Assembly (NCBI RefSeq): GCF_023856365.1
Contig: NW_026042410.1
Location: forward strand, 321,501 to 385,500
DNA from: Brienomyrus brachyistius
Lineage: Eukaryota; Chordata; Actinopteri; Osteoglossiformes; Mormyridae
Reading direction: 5' to 3'
Length of the DNA: 64,000 nt
A program made the translations under genes and the position numbers. Below, piece by piece: positions 33,067-43,510 of the stretch. Position 1 is the stretch's first letter, and the number at the start of each line of letters is the position of its first letter. The notes beneath the pieces were generated by a model that saw only the letters and a program-made list of their open reading frames with translations, had not been told where the DNA came from and searched no databases.

Positions 33067-33552
33067 GTGGATAAATCTATACAAATATCACCTGCATGCA
33101 CATTACTTCTTTTACAATAACCAACTCCTGATCCATACTGTTAGTCGTGAAAAAAAAAACTATCGTGTACATAGAGGCCCTGTGTAAAAAGATAACTGCC
33201 AAGGAAAAGATCAAAAACATTTATTTCAAGGATACAAAGTCATGTACAGTGTACAGTGCAATTCTTATTTGATTAACTTGAATGTCTCCACAGACTAGAC
33301 GATTAAACAAATAAAGCAGCGCAACATTACAATAACTAATAACAAATAAACAAAGCTCACGAGTACTATTACAGTATTTATATCATTTATTTAAACTTAA
33401 TTTTACCAGGTAAATTAACTACAAAGCAGTTACCACTGCTTTACCTGCTTCTCGGGAGAAATAGCAGATATACGTCATGTATGTGACTAAATTCTTAAGC
33501 CAATAAGGGCAAAGTTGTGTCGTAATGGAGGCGGATCCAGTTTGTGCAGCCG
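33067..33552 (+). repeat. Dispersed repeat D1 (left arm)
   Basis: Homologous to 5368-5860. Near 33240 it lacks 9 bases (TTTTATGGT) that are present both in the right-arm partner and in the outside copy. Confidence 0.88.
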
Positions 33553-34178
33553 GTTAAAGACACTACGGGCATGTAAATGGAGAACGAAATTATAGTTATA
33601 ATTCGGCGTGTTCGCGAAAACGACTTCATTTATTTTCTTATTGATTTATCGACAGACTTTTTAGACGTTATAATAACAACACTCTATTGATTACTGTCCA
33701 CGATACACACGTTCACTAATGACGAGAACTATTCTATTTTTCTCTTATTATTAAATTATTAAATTATTTTTATCTTTCTCCTTTCTCGTTCCCGTAGATA
33801 TATATTATTATACGGAGATTTACGGAGTCTTCAAAGACGGTCCGGCTCCAGGATCACTGTTGCTGTGGTGTAGATCAGCTGATCTGTAGTAGTCTTCTAC
33901 GTACATCTTCTAGTAGACCTTCTGAGGGTACTTCACGCATTCGGAGGGTCCAGGTTTCCAGCTTAGCTTATTTCTTATTTCTCAGGTCAGCTGCTCTTGT
34001 ATTCAGCCTACTAATATATATGTATATGTATATATGTATGTATATAATATATGTATGTATATAATCTCGGAATGTGGGGATGATGATATCTCCCCCCTGA
34101 CCTGTCGTCCTGGCTCCCCCTTGTCGTAGCAATCGTGTTGTACCTCATCAATCTCTAGTTGTGATAGCAGTTGTTTCT

Positions 34179-34251
34179 GGCCACAACCGGGATTCGAACC
34201 CCGGTCTCCCGTGTGAAAGGCGGCGATCTTACCACTACACTATCCAGCAAC
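34179..34251 (-). tRNA. tRNA-Glu(UUC)-like unit, degenerate (copy 1)
   Basis: Has a pol III A box (TAGTGTAGTGG), an anticodon loop CTTTCAC giving anticodon TTC, and a B box (GGTTCGAATCC) at normal spacing. The 5' end GTTGCTG does not pair with the 3' TTGTGGC, and the anticodon stem has mismatches. I therefore judge it a tRNA-derived pseudogene or element part rather than a working tRNA. Confidence 0.5.
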
Positions 34252-34605
34252 TATATAATATAATATATATATATATTATAAGGGAGATTTACGGGAAAAT
34301 ACTAATACGGGAGGACGGCGGGAAAGAGAAGTAAAATACGGTAGTTTCCCGGCCAAAACGGGAGACTTGACAGCTATGGTCAGCAGGCTGTCTCTGGCCA
34401 CGCCCCCTACAGTCGGTCCGGCCCCTGGCTTTTCCAGCGTGTTCGCGAAAACGACGTCATTTATTTTCTTATTGATTTATCGACAGACCATCATACTTTT
34501 TAGACGTTATAATAACAACACTCTATTGATCCCCAAAGAGAGAAATTCTCTCCTTGCCTGCCCCCTCTTACTGTCCATGATACACAAGCACATTTGTAGA
34601 AAAAC

Positions 34606-34697
34606 GTCAGCTTGGAAGCCAAGGCTGGACTTAACCTACTCTATTCTGGTATTCTGTTCTCCCAAGTAAGGCGTGGGTTCGAATCCAACTTCCGACA
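34606..34697 (+). pseudogene. tRNA-Leu-derived remnant (copy 1)
   Basis: Begins GTCAG, has GGACTTAA where an anticodon region with intron would lie, then TTCTGGTATTCTGTTCTCCC and a well-kept 3' half AAGGCGTGGGTTCGAATCC followed by AACTTCCGACA. This parallels vertebrate intron-containing tRNA-Leu genes, whose 3' half is GGCGTGGGTTCGAATCCCAC. The A-box/D-arm region is deleted. Confidence 0.5.
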
Positions 34698-35025
34698 AAA
34701 GTTCTTCAATCGCTACAGCACAATTTGAGCCACTGATCGGCTTTAATTGCTTTGTTTTATTTTTGCGTTTCAGGCAAAACTACATAACACTTAAAGACAC
34801 TTCGGGCATGCAAATGGAGAACGAAATTATAGTTATACCGAATCTCCCGGTCCGGCCCCTGTTCGCGTGTTCGCGAAAACGACTTCATTTATTTTCTTAT
34901 TGATTTATCGACAGACTTTTTAGACGTTATAATAACAACACTCTATTGATCCCCAAAGAGAGAAATTCTCTCCTTGCCTGCCCCCTCTTACTGTCCATGA
35001 TACACAAGCACATATGTAGAAAAAC

Positions 35026-35120
35026 GTCAGCTTGGAAGCCAAGGCTGGACTTAACCTACTCTATTCTGGTATTCTGTTCTCCCAAGTAAGGCATCCCAAG
35101 TTCGAATCCAACTTCCGACA
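35026..35120 (+). pseudogene. tRNA-Leu-derived remnant (copy 2)
   Basis: As copy 1, but the segment before the B box is altered (AAGGCATCCCAAGTTCGAAT), which breaks the T stem. It is a direct repeat of copy 1 within the palindrome centre. Confidence 0.45.
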
Positions 35121-35501
35121 AAAGTTCTTCAATCGCTACAGCACAATTTGAGCCACTGATCGGCTTTAATTGCTTTGTTTTATTTTTGCGTTTCAGGCAA
35201 AACTACATAACACTTAAAGACACTACGGGCATGTAAATGGAGAACGAAATTATAGTTATAGCGAATCTCCTACACACAATACCAAGGTTACCGAACTTTG
35301 GTCAGCTGGCCGGAGTGAGACGTTCAATTCCCGTAAGATTTCTTTGCGCCAGCCTGAGAGTCTGAAAACACGTCACACCAGATGCATGAGAGATGGAAAC
35401 CTGGGATATTCAGTCGAATCAGATCAAATATGATGCTAAGTTAGTACTAAGTTAAAATATGTTCCGCACTTGTAACATGCACCCATGATTTGGAACAGCA
35501 G

Positions 35502-35871
35502 CATACCTGTCAAGGTTTGGATTTGAAAATAAAGGAAATTTTCCGGCACCCGCCGTGAGCCATCCCACCACCGCAACCAGGCTCCAGTATCCCTTACATT
35601 TTAAGACAGGAAATATAAAATAATATAAATTATATAAAATATAATATAAATATAAATATAAATATATAAAATATATAAAATATATTTTTGGCCACAACCG
35701 GGATTCAAACCCCGGTCTCCCGTGTGAAAGGCGGCGATCTTACCACTACACTATCCAGCAACTATATAATATAAGGGAGATTTTCCGGCAAATACTAATA
35801 CGGGAGGACGGCAAGAAAGAACCGTAAAATACGGTAGTTTCCCGGCCAAAACGGGAGACTTGACAGCTATG
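35502..35871. mobile_element. 370-bp terminal-inverted-repeat element containing a tRNA-Glu-like unit
   Basis: The ends CATACCTGTCAAG and CTTGACAGCTATG are inverted repeats with one mismatch. Inside are TTCCGGCACCCGCC, an AT-rich stretch, the tRNA-like unit on the minus strand, and GGGAGGACGG / CCGGCCAAAACGGGAGAC segments. Partial copies lie at 34252-34377, 36061-36411, 36743-36916, 37000-37282 and 57745-57927. It is probably a non-autonomous DNA transposon family. No target duplication is clear. Confidence 0.6.
35690..35762 (-). tRNA. tRNA-Glu(UUC)-like unit, degenerate (copy 2)
   Basis: Same as copy 1, except that the B box reads GGTTTGAATCC, one base off consensus. It lies inside the 370-bp inverted-terminus element. 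Confidence 0.45.
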
Positions 35872-36169
35872 GTCAGCAGGCTGTCTCTGGCCATGTCTCG
35901 TCATTGTGTATCATGGACAGTAAGAGGGGGATCAATAGAGTGTTGTTATTATAACGTCTAAAAAGTCTGTCGATAAATCAATAAGAAAATAAATGAAGTC
36001 GTTTTCGCGAACACGCGAACAGGGGCCGGACCGACTGTAGGGGGCGTGGCCAGAGACAGCCATAGCTGTCAAGTCTCCCGTTTTGGCCGGGAAACTACCG
36101 TATTTTACTTCTCTTTCCCGCCGTCCTCCCGTATTAGTATTTTCCCGTAAATCTCCCTTATATTATATA

Positions 36170-36242
36170 GTTGCTGGATAGTGTAGTGGTAAGATCGCCG
36201 CCTTTCACACGGGAGACCGGGGTTCGAATCCCGGTTGTGGCC
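36170..36242 (+). tRNA. tRNA-Glu(UUC)-like unit, degenerate (copy 3)
   Basis: Inverted partner of copy 2, with the consensus B box GGTTCGAATCC. It has the same unpaired acceptor ends. Confidence 0.5.
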
Positions 36243-36606
36243 AAAAATATATTTTATATATTTTATATATTTATATTTATATTTATATTATATTTTATAT
36301 AATTTATATTATTTTATATTTCCTGTCTTAAAATGTTAAGGGATACTGGAGCCTGGTTACGGTGGTGGGATGGCTCACGGCGGGTGCCGGAAAATTTCCT
36401 TTATTTTCAAATCACATTTATTTTCTTATTGATTTATCGACACACTTTTTAGACGTTATAATAACAACACTCTATTGATCCCCCTCTTACTGTCCATGAT
36501 ACACAATGACGAGACACATGTTCACTAATGACGAGAACTATTCTATTTTTCATGCCGGGGGTCCCATTTACAAATCTTGTTCTTGTTCTCTGCTTTCTCC
36601 TTTCTC

Positions 36607-37415
36607 GTTCCCGTCACACCAGATGCATGAGAGATGGAAACCTGGGATATTCAGTCGAATCAGATCAAATATGATGCTAAGTTAGTACTAAGTTAAAATA
36701 TGTTCCGCACTTGTAACATGCACCCATGATTTGGAACAGCAGCATACCTGTCAAGGTTTGGATTTGAAAATAAAGGAAATTTTCCGGCACCCGCCGTGAG
36801 CCATCCCACCACCGCAACCAGGCTCCAGTATCCCTTACATTTTAAGACAGGAAATATAAAATAATATAAATTATATAAAATATAATATAAATATAAATAT
36901 AAATATATAAAATATATGGTCAGCAGGCTGTCTCTGGCCACGCCCCCTACAGTCGGTCCGGCCCCTGTTCGCGTGTTCGCGAAAACGACTTCATTTATTT
37001 TATAATATATATATATATATTATATTATATAGTTGCTGGATAGTGTAGTGGTAAGATCGCCGCCTTTCACACGGGAGACCGGGGTTCGAATCCCGGTTGT
37101 GGCCAAAAATATATTTTATATATTTATATTTATATTTATATTTATATTATATTTTATATAATTTATATTATTTTATATTTCCTGTCTTAAAATGTAAGGG
37201 ATACTGGAGCCTGGTTGCGGATGGCTCACGGCGGGTGCCGGAAAATTTCCTTTATTTTCAAATCCAAACCTTGACAGGTATGCTGCTGTTCCAAATCATG
37301 GGTGCATGTTACAAGTGCGGAACATATTTTAACTTAGTACTAACTTAGCATCATATTTGATCTGATTCGACTGAATATCCCAGGTTTCCATCTCTCATGC
37401 ATCTGGTGTGACGTG
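36607..37415. repeat. Second nested palindrome (centre about 37019)
   Basis: 36607-36916 (from CACACCAGATGCATGAGAGA inward) is mirrored by 37105-37415. 36607-36916 is also a direct repeat of about 35376-35690, so the same block exists three times in the centre. Confidence 0.8.
37032..37104 (+). tRNA. tRNA-Glu(UUC)-like unit, degenerate (copy 4)
   Basis: Matches copy 3 in the A box, anticodon loop and B box, and is followed by the same AAAAATATATTTTATATA stretch. It is the unit nearest the right arm. Confidence 0.5.
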
Positions 37416-37663
37416 TTTTCAGACTCTCAGGCTGGCGCAAAGAAATCTTACGGGAATTGAACGTCTCACTCCGGCCAGCTGACCAAAGTTCGGTAACCTT
37501 GGTATTGTGTGTAGGAGATTCGCTATAACTATAATTTCGTTCTCCATTTACATGCCCGTAGTGTCTTTAAGTGTTATGTAGTTTTGCCTGAAACGCAAAA
37601 ATAAAACAAAGCAATTAAAGCCGATCAGTGGCTCAAATTGTGCTGTAGCGATTGAAGAACTTT

Positions 37664-37758
37664 TGTCGGAAGTTGGATTCGAACTTGGGATGCCTTACTT
37701 GGGAGAACAGAATACCAGAATAGAGTAGGTTAAGTCCAGCCTTGGCTTCCAAGCTGAC
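37664..37758 (-). pseudogene. tRNA-Leu-derived remnant (copy 3)
   Basis: Minus-strand counterpart of copy 2, with the same altered segment before TTCGAATCC. It is part of the inverted block 37032-37850. Confidence 0.45.
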
Positions 37759-37984
37759 GTTTTTCTACATATGTGCTTGTGTATCATGGACAGTAAGAGG
37801 GGGCAGGCAAGGAGAGAATTTCTCTCTTTGGGGATCAATAGAGTGTTGTTATTATAACGTCTAAAAAGTATGATGGTCTGTCGATAAATCAATAAGAAAA
37901 TAAATGAAGTCGTTTTCGCGAACACGCCGAATTATAACTATAATTTCGTTCTCCATTTACATGCCCGTAGTGTCTTTAACCGGC

Positions 37985-38470
37985 TGCACAAACTGGATCC
38001 GCCTCCATTACGACACAACTTTGCCCTTATTGGCTTAAGAATTTAGTCACATACATGACGTATATCTGCTATTTCTCCCGAGAAGCAGGTAAAGCAGTGG
38101 TAACTGCTTTGTAGTTAATTTACCTGGTAAAATTAAGTTTAAATAAATGATATAAATACTGTAATAGTACTCGTGAGCTTTGTTTATTTGTTATTAGTTA
38201 TTGTAATGTTGCGCTGCTTTATTTGTTTAATCGTCTAGTCTGTGGAGACATTCAAGTTAATCAAATAAGAATTGCACTGTACACTGTACATGACCATAAA
38301 AACTTTGTATCCTTGAAATAAATGTTTTTGATCTTTTCCTTGGCAGTTATCTTTTTACACAGGGCCTCTATGTACACGATAGTTTTTTTTTTCACGACTA
38401 ACAGTATGGATCAGGAGTTGGTTATTGTAAAAGAAGTAATGTGCATGCAGGTGATATTTGTATAGATTTA
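37985..38470 (-). repeat. Dispersed repeat D1 (right arm)
   Basis: Inverted partner of 33067-33552. It keeps the 9 bases missing from the left copy and thus agrees with the outside copy at 5368-5860. Confidence 0.88.
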
Positions 38471-38544
38471 TCCACACCCTTGTAGCAGTGCTGCCATTGC
38501 AGTCAGATCTCGCAAACTAGGAGTATTAGTTGTCTTTATTTCTC

Positions 38545-39202
38545 TTTATTTCTTGACGCCAACCCTCTCCATTAATCCGGGCTTGGGACTGGCACCTACC
38601 TGAGCTGGCTTGCTCCCTTAAGTGGCTGGGTTAGGCTAAACTATATATATATATTTACCAAGACTACAATAAAACATCTCGAAATGTGTAGTCTAGCAAA
38701 ACGCAGTTTAAAGAAGGTAGCCTACCTGGCGAAATTGCAAACAAATTAAGGGCGTTAGGCAGCCTTTAGATCCTACCCATCATGCACTGCAGTTTTTTGC
38801 TAATTCCTCAAATGGAAAACTGTCCATCCATCCATCCATTTTCCAAACCGCTTATCCTACTGGATCGCGGGGGGTCTGGAGCCTATCCCGGAAGCAATGG
38901 GCACGAGACAGGGAACAACTCAGGATGGCGGGCCAGCCCATCGCAGGGCACACTCACACACTATTCACTCACGCATACACTCCTATGGGCAATTTAGCAA
39001 CTCCAATTAGCCTCAGCATGTTTTTGGACTGTGGGGGAAACCAGAGTACCCGGAGGAAACCCCACGATGACATGGGTAGAACATGCAAACTCCACACACA
39101 TGTGACCCAGGTGGAGACTCGAACCCGGGCCCTAGAGGTGTGAGGCAACAGTGCTAACCACTGCACCACCATGCTGCCCCCTAAATGGAAAACCATTAAA
39201 TA
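38545..39202 (+). repeat. Dispersed repeat D2, inner copy, interrupted by a SINE (right arm)
   Basis: Partner of 32340-33000, with the same SINE at 38820-39182 and the same flanking duplication. Confidence 0.85.
38820..39182 (-). mobile_element. Full-length tRNA-derived SINE (right arm)
   Basis: Inverted partner of 32360-32722, with A box, B box, body and ATGG tail all preserved. The identical insertion site shows that it predates the arm duplication. Confidence 0.9.
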
Positions 39203-40159
39203 CAAAAGGAAAACAAAAGTGCTGTAAGACTGTATACTTATGTGTATGTTAGTAAAGGCTGTAGCTGACACAACGGACCCCACTAATTAGAAAGGGGTAA
39301 TTGTACACATGTGGCATCCAGTATGTTCTTCTATAACAGTTTTTAAAAAAAAAAAAAAACTCACATTACACAAATTGGCACTATCAAAACGAGGATTATG
39401 GGGAAAATGGGGACTGTGATGGAGATTACATACACGTAGGCATGGTATTTAGTTTTTTTTAATCTGGTCACCTTCCAGAGTAATTGTAAACTAAAACCAT
39501 CTTCACCCTATTTGATTCTTTATAAATGGACAATCAGTCGTGCAGTAAATGGGGGTATAGAGAGACACAGAGCTTGTCTAACAAGAAACCCTGGGAAGCT
39601 AACATTAATAGGGTGGGTATGGATAGCAAAACCATTGATACAGATTACAGATTTATATCTCACCTGAACCCTGGCGGGCTCCGTGCCAATAGGGGTTGGG
39701 ATTAGGGTTAGTTAACTTAAGTAGTAATATTGATGTGTATATTCTCCTATTCTCCAGTCAGTGAATCGTGAAACGTAATGTTAATATGTTTCTATACCTA
39801 TATGTTCTGCTTAAAAACCCATAAAGGCAAGCACAGTGTTTAGACATTCTGTTACTTAGACTAGTAAACACTAAGATCCTTCAGCTTTCAATTAACCTGA
39901 CACAACAGTCTAAACAACAAATGTGTGCCATGTCATTTGTCATCTTTACATCTTGTATCCTTTATATGGTAATTGGATTTTCAAGGTGGAATTGCAGGTC
40001 GATCATTTTAAGGATCTAGATGTAAACCTCCCTGGTGTTGCTTTAATATTTTTTTTGCACAATTTGCTTCACACACTTCCTCCAGCAGAGAAGCTTACAA
40101 TACTACACCCCACCAAATGACTGGATGATGCCTTTTTATTTAAGGTCTGGCTGTGAGCC

Positions 40160-40670
40160 TCGATTACCGATACACTATCTTCAGGCTCCTGCCGGGATCA
40201 GTCAGTATGGTGGACCTTTGGAGGAATGGGTACAAAACCATCAGGAAAGTTTGCAGGTGCTTCAAGAGTATGTGAAGGCTTAGTTGGAGGAACAAGCCAC
40301 ACCACGAAATCGGAAACACAATGAGTTGGTTAATGATTAGGGGTTTGATGAAGGTCAGCTGGTGTGTTTGCGGAACCATGTTCGAGGTAAAATACAGGAT
40401 CATTGGGATGCCTGTTTGTATATGGTAGTTCGGTGTCCCCAAGATCAGGGTGCAGTTTACTCTGCAACTCCAATGGAGGGGGACGGGGTTGTCCGTCAAG
40501 TTCACCGAACAGAGTTGCGTCCAGTACCACAGGGGGTTGTTATGTCAGGGGAAGATGTTCTGGTAATGTCTCCTGAGTCTGGGTTGCCCACAGGGGCAAC
40601 AGAAATGGAATCGGATGAGGACTCTGTGGTTTTACGGGGACAGGGCTGGTGGGAGGGGTCGCAATAGAGC
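40160..40670 (+). mobile_element. Ty3/gypsy-like integrase C-terminal remnant (right arm)
   Basis: Partner of 30872-31380. The open part 40362-40667 carries VRGKIQDHWDACLYMVV and VHRTELRPVPQGVV. In-frame stops lie upstream, near 40280 and 40340. Confidence 0.65.
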
Positions 40671-41780
40671 ATCCACAAGTAGGCCTCGTATAATGGAGGA
40701 GGTTATGTCCCCCCCGAGGTGTAGAGACCAGTTAAACGTTCGGTGAGGTCCACCACTGGTCATCATACCAACCCTTATAAGTTACCACGGTCAGTGAATG
40801 ATCGTTCGGTTGGGGAGGAAGACCAGTGGTTTGGGGATAGAATTCTTAGCTGTGATCGTTGGGTCATCAATTTCATTTTGGGGGATGGATTGTAGCCAGG
40901 CAATTATAGGCAGGTATAGGAACTGCAGTTCGGACTGGAGGCATAGCCGGGGCGAGATGGCTGTGCATGTTCCGATGGTAGGGCATATTGGCAAAGGAGC
41001 AGGCACGGGAAAGACAGGCAGGGTCCTGATAGATTTGGTGGAGCATCGGCGGGCATATTGAATTTGCAGTGTAGCAGCCTTTCTGTTTGCTTGTTTCAGG
41101 GGTGAACAATCTTATCCGCAAAGGGCCGGTGTGTATGCAGGTTTTCGCTGCAACTCCCTAATTAGATTTCTAATTAGAGGACTGATTAGCTGAAGAGTCC
41201 TCATACCTGGTTTTGAAGAGCTGACCTAAAGGTTACCCCAAAAACCTGTTTTTTTTTTGTTTGAATGGGGCAGTGAGTCATGGGGTAAACTACTGTTCTT
41301 TAGGGGTTTTCAAGGTGGAATTACGGGTCGATAATTTTAAGGATCAGGTTGTAAACCTCCCTGGTGTTGCTTTAATATGTTTTATCTGAGGTTGTATCGT
41401 GTATTATCAAGCCAGCCGGCTTAGTGGCCTCGGGAGCGGGGTTTAGTGGGAGCAGCTGGCTAGTTTTATTTTCTTTTTTGTTTGTGTCTTTTTCTTTGTT
41501 GTATGTATATTTTGGGTTCATTATTAGGCAGGCTGGGCCTTTTGGCACCTGTAGTCTGGGTGCTGGATTGCCCATAGGGGTCTTTTTTATTGCTGTGATT
41601 TGCTGTGTCATTCACTAGTGTGATTTGTGCTGGATGTGTTTTTAAGGTTGTGCTGTGGCGTGTACCTGAGCAAACTTTGGGCAACCTGTTCTCTTGTTGG
41701 CTTTATTGACAAAGGGTGGATTAGTCTAATTACGGCCTGCTACAAATAGCTGCATATAACGTATAAAAAAAATCACCTTA
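40671..41780. other. Inner arm: no intact gene; retroelement 3' region likely (right arm)
   Basis: Partner of 29760-30871. A block of about 75 bp at 41305-41380 (TTTTCAAGGTGGAATTACGG onward) recurs at 39979-40053, on the other side of the integrase remnant. It contains an 87-codon frame (40798-41061) and a hydrophobic 64-codon frame (41424-41618), neither recognised. Confidence 0.4.
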
Positions 41781-41850
41781 TGGGTGCTCCGTAGGGTAGC
41801 AAGATCTTGAGTTTTTTTTACAGTACTCGGGTACGTTTTAAAATTTTCGA

Positions 41851-41950
41851 CCAATCAGCAAACATTATTCTGACAGCATAGCTGGGAAACCAATGAAAAG
41901 TGAGTGCAACGTTCTAGAACTTGACTTCGGGTTGACGCTCCCTATAAAAG
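41851..41950 (+). promoter_or_regulatory. Pol II-like promoter: CCAAT x2, heat-shock element, TATA (right arm)
   Basis: CCAAT at 41851-41855 and 41890-41894, TTCTAGAA at 41912-41919, and TATAAAAG at 41943-41950. A start of transcription would be expected near 41975 and the first ATG is at 42042. This is the best-ordered promoter-like arrangement in the window. Confidence 0.52.
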
Positions 41951-42041
41951 AGCTGGGTACTGCTTCAAGGCGTTCAGTTGGCGCTACCTCCTGATAGAGT
42001 AGCACTGTACGGCTCTTGTTCCGTAAAACAACATCAAAAGG

Positions 42042-42330
42042 ATGAAAAAAAAAACAATATTTAAAGAAGACGAAAAAAATCAAATTTTAAAGAAGACGAA
42101 AAAAACATCGTCTAAAAAAATAAGCCAAAAAAATAATATCCGAAGAAGGAAAAACATGCAAAGTAAAAAAAAACAAACAAAAATAAAAAACAATATCCAA
42201 AGAAGAAGGAAAAAAACATCCAAAGGGAGAAAAGAAGAACTGAAGGGCCAACGAGGTAGGAGGAAATACAAATTTCGTTTCAGCACCGTTGGAGTGCCAA
42301 GCCGTGAAAAGCATTTGGCCAGAAGACAAG
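42042..42330 (+). CDS. Lysine/arginine-rich putative protein, first exon (right arm, long-frame copy)
   Basis: From ATG 42042 the frame stays open to the splice-donor-like CAAG|GTAAGT at 42330/42331, and to 42443 if unspliced (133 codons). The product starts MKKKTIFKEDEKNQILKK, passes through an Arg/Lys-rich middle and becomes less biased near the end (FRFSTVGVPSREKHLARRQ). The A-run after CAAAGT is A9 here but A10 in the other two copies. The extra base shifts those to an early stop. If the gene is real, this would be the functional version. No second exon, family or homologue was recognised. Basic composition suggests a nuclear or nucleic-acid-binding role, but only as inference. Confidence 0.38.
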
Positions 42331-42950
42331 GTAAGTGTTGTATCTGTTATTTTAAAACAGCGCTTTTCAAAATGCTGCTTTATAATCGTTTGAGATCGTT
42401 AGCCAGTGTGACAGCTGAAGGCTTTTTGAGTTTACCAACATAAAGTTTTATTTCTGTATTAGGACATTGTCAGGAACAATGATGTGTTCATCGCTATGAT
42501 GTGGTCAAAAAGCGATGCATTGAATCTTAGAAACATTTGTGATTTTTCAAACGATGCTTTTCCTTTTATTTAATCAGTAAAATTTCCATCGGTTTTATAT
42601 AGTGCCCCTTGAAATATGTCTTTAGCTCATTTTCCGGGCATTTTACTAGAATGCATCCTGAGAAATACACAAGCTCTGCTGCATTTCCGTGCCTCGATGT
42701 TTAGTGCCGAGTATAATTGTTGCAGTTGCCTTTTATATATTCCATGAGACCTGTTGGTACCAAGAGAAGTGTGAGACTGTCAGGGTGAATTTATCATACA
42801 ATCGCACGCATAAATACCTGAGGGTTGCCAGTCCTTTTGCGTTGTTACAGGAGGACTAGAGCTGACGAGTGTGTTTCTACACACTATCAAGGGCATTGTA
42901 GTACAGTTTTCTCAGGTGGGAGAATGCTGCCGATCTCCTATTTGACAATA

Positions 42951-43336
42951 CAGCCCTTGATATATTAGAATATTACAGAACTAGAAGCCTTTTGCAAGGA
43001 AGAATGTGAGAAAATCCCAAGTACAAGAACTGAAAGCCTTTCAGCTGGCTATAAGAAGCGCTTGTAAGCTGTGATATCTGGCAGAGGAGGTGTTACTAAG
43101 TACTGATTACGTAGGGTGCCCAAACTTTTGCAGAGTGCCATAATAATGTTTTTATTTTGTAATTTTGTTCAATTTATGGCATAAAAAGTAACTATTCATC
43201 AATGTTTGCTGAAAATATTGTGTATTTTTCCCCCAGTTCCTAAAGAGACTGTATTAACTGATATTGTTGCTTTTGTAATTGAAAAGATGTTATTTGTCAA
43301 GGGGTGCCAAACCTTTGCATAAGACTGTACACAGTG
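42951..43336 (+). mobile_element. Second Tc1/mariner-type remnant (right arm)
   Basis: Inverted partner of 28205-28590, ending AACCTTTGCATAAGACTGTA. No transposase frame. Confidence 0.6.
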
Positions 43337-43510
43337 TGTGTATGTGTTTATGTGAGTGTGTGTCTGTGTGTGTGTGTGTATATATATATATGTGTGTGTG
43401 TGTATATATTTCTGTATATGCATGTGTATATATATATTTATATATAGTTCACACACATTCAAACTTATTTGAATACACATTCAAAATTATTTTTATTATT
43501 ATTATTTTCG

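Larger units (their letters stand above)
13246..33690. repeat. Left arm of a large palindrome
   Basis: This 20.4 kb arm matches 37835-57563 in reverse complement almost continuously. Paired coordinates add to about 70810-70816 in the outer half. They add to about 71542 in the inner half, because the left TA-satellite array is about 727 bp longer. Homology stops abruptly at 13246, whose partner is 57563 in the sequence AAGGGG. Differences are mostly short indels, often in homopolymers, plus rare substitutions. The contents are listed separately. Confidence 0.97.
35521..36411. repeat. Nested palindrome at the apex (centre about 35966)
   Basis: 35521-35895 is matched inverted by about 36035-36411, with a spacer near 140 bp. 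Each half holds one tRNA-Glu-like unit and most of the 370-bp element. The right half is truncated just before its outer terminus. Confidence 0.85.
33691..37834. repeat. Palindrome centre: mosaic of short inverted and direct repeats
   Basis: The 4.1 kb between the arms is built from re-used blocks. A CGACAGAC...TTTTTAGACGTTATAA block occurs at 33650, 34490, 34910, 35950 (minus), 36440 and 37860 (minus). A GGCCACGCCCCCTACAGTCG block occurs at 34397, 36045 (minus) and 36936. There are four tRNA-Glu-like and three tRNA-Leu-like units. Separate inverted symmetries have centres near 35966 (35521-36411), 37019 (36607-37415) and 36397 (about 34910-35760 with 37032-37850). There is no protein-coding gene. 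Confidence 0.9.

Noticed and set aside
35452..35697. Tyr/Leu-rich 80-codon frames around the apex (also 36693-36941 and 37097-37348)
   Set aside because: They come from AT-rich TATAAA tracts plus the inverted-terminus element and have no independent support.
41424..41618. Small membrane protein of 64 residues
   Set aside because: Hydrophobicity arises from T-rich sequence in a retroelement 3' region; no promoter or conservation is evident beyond the duplicated copies.
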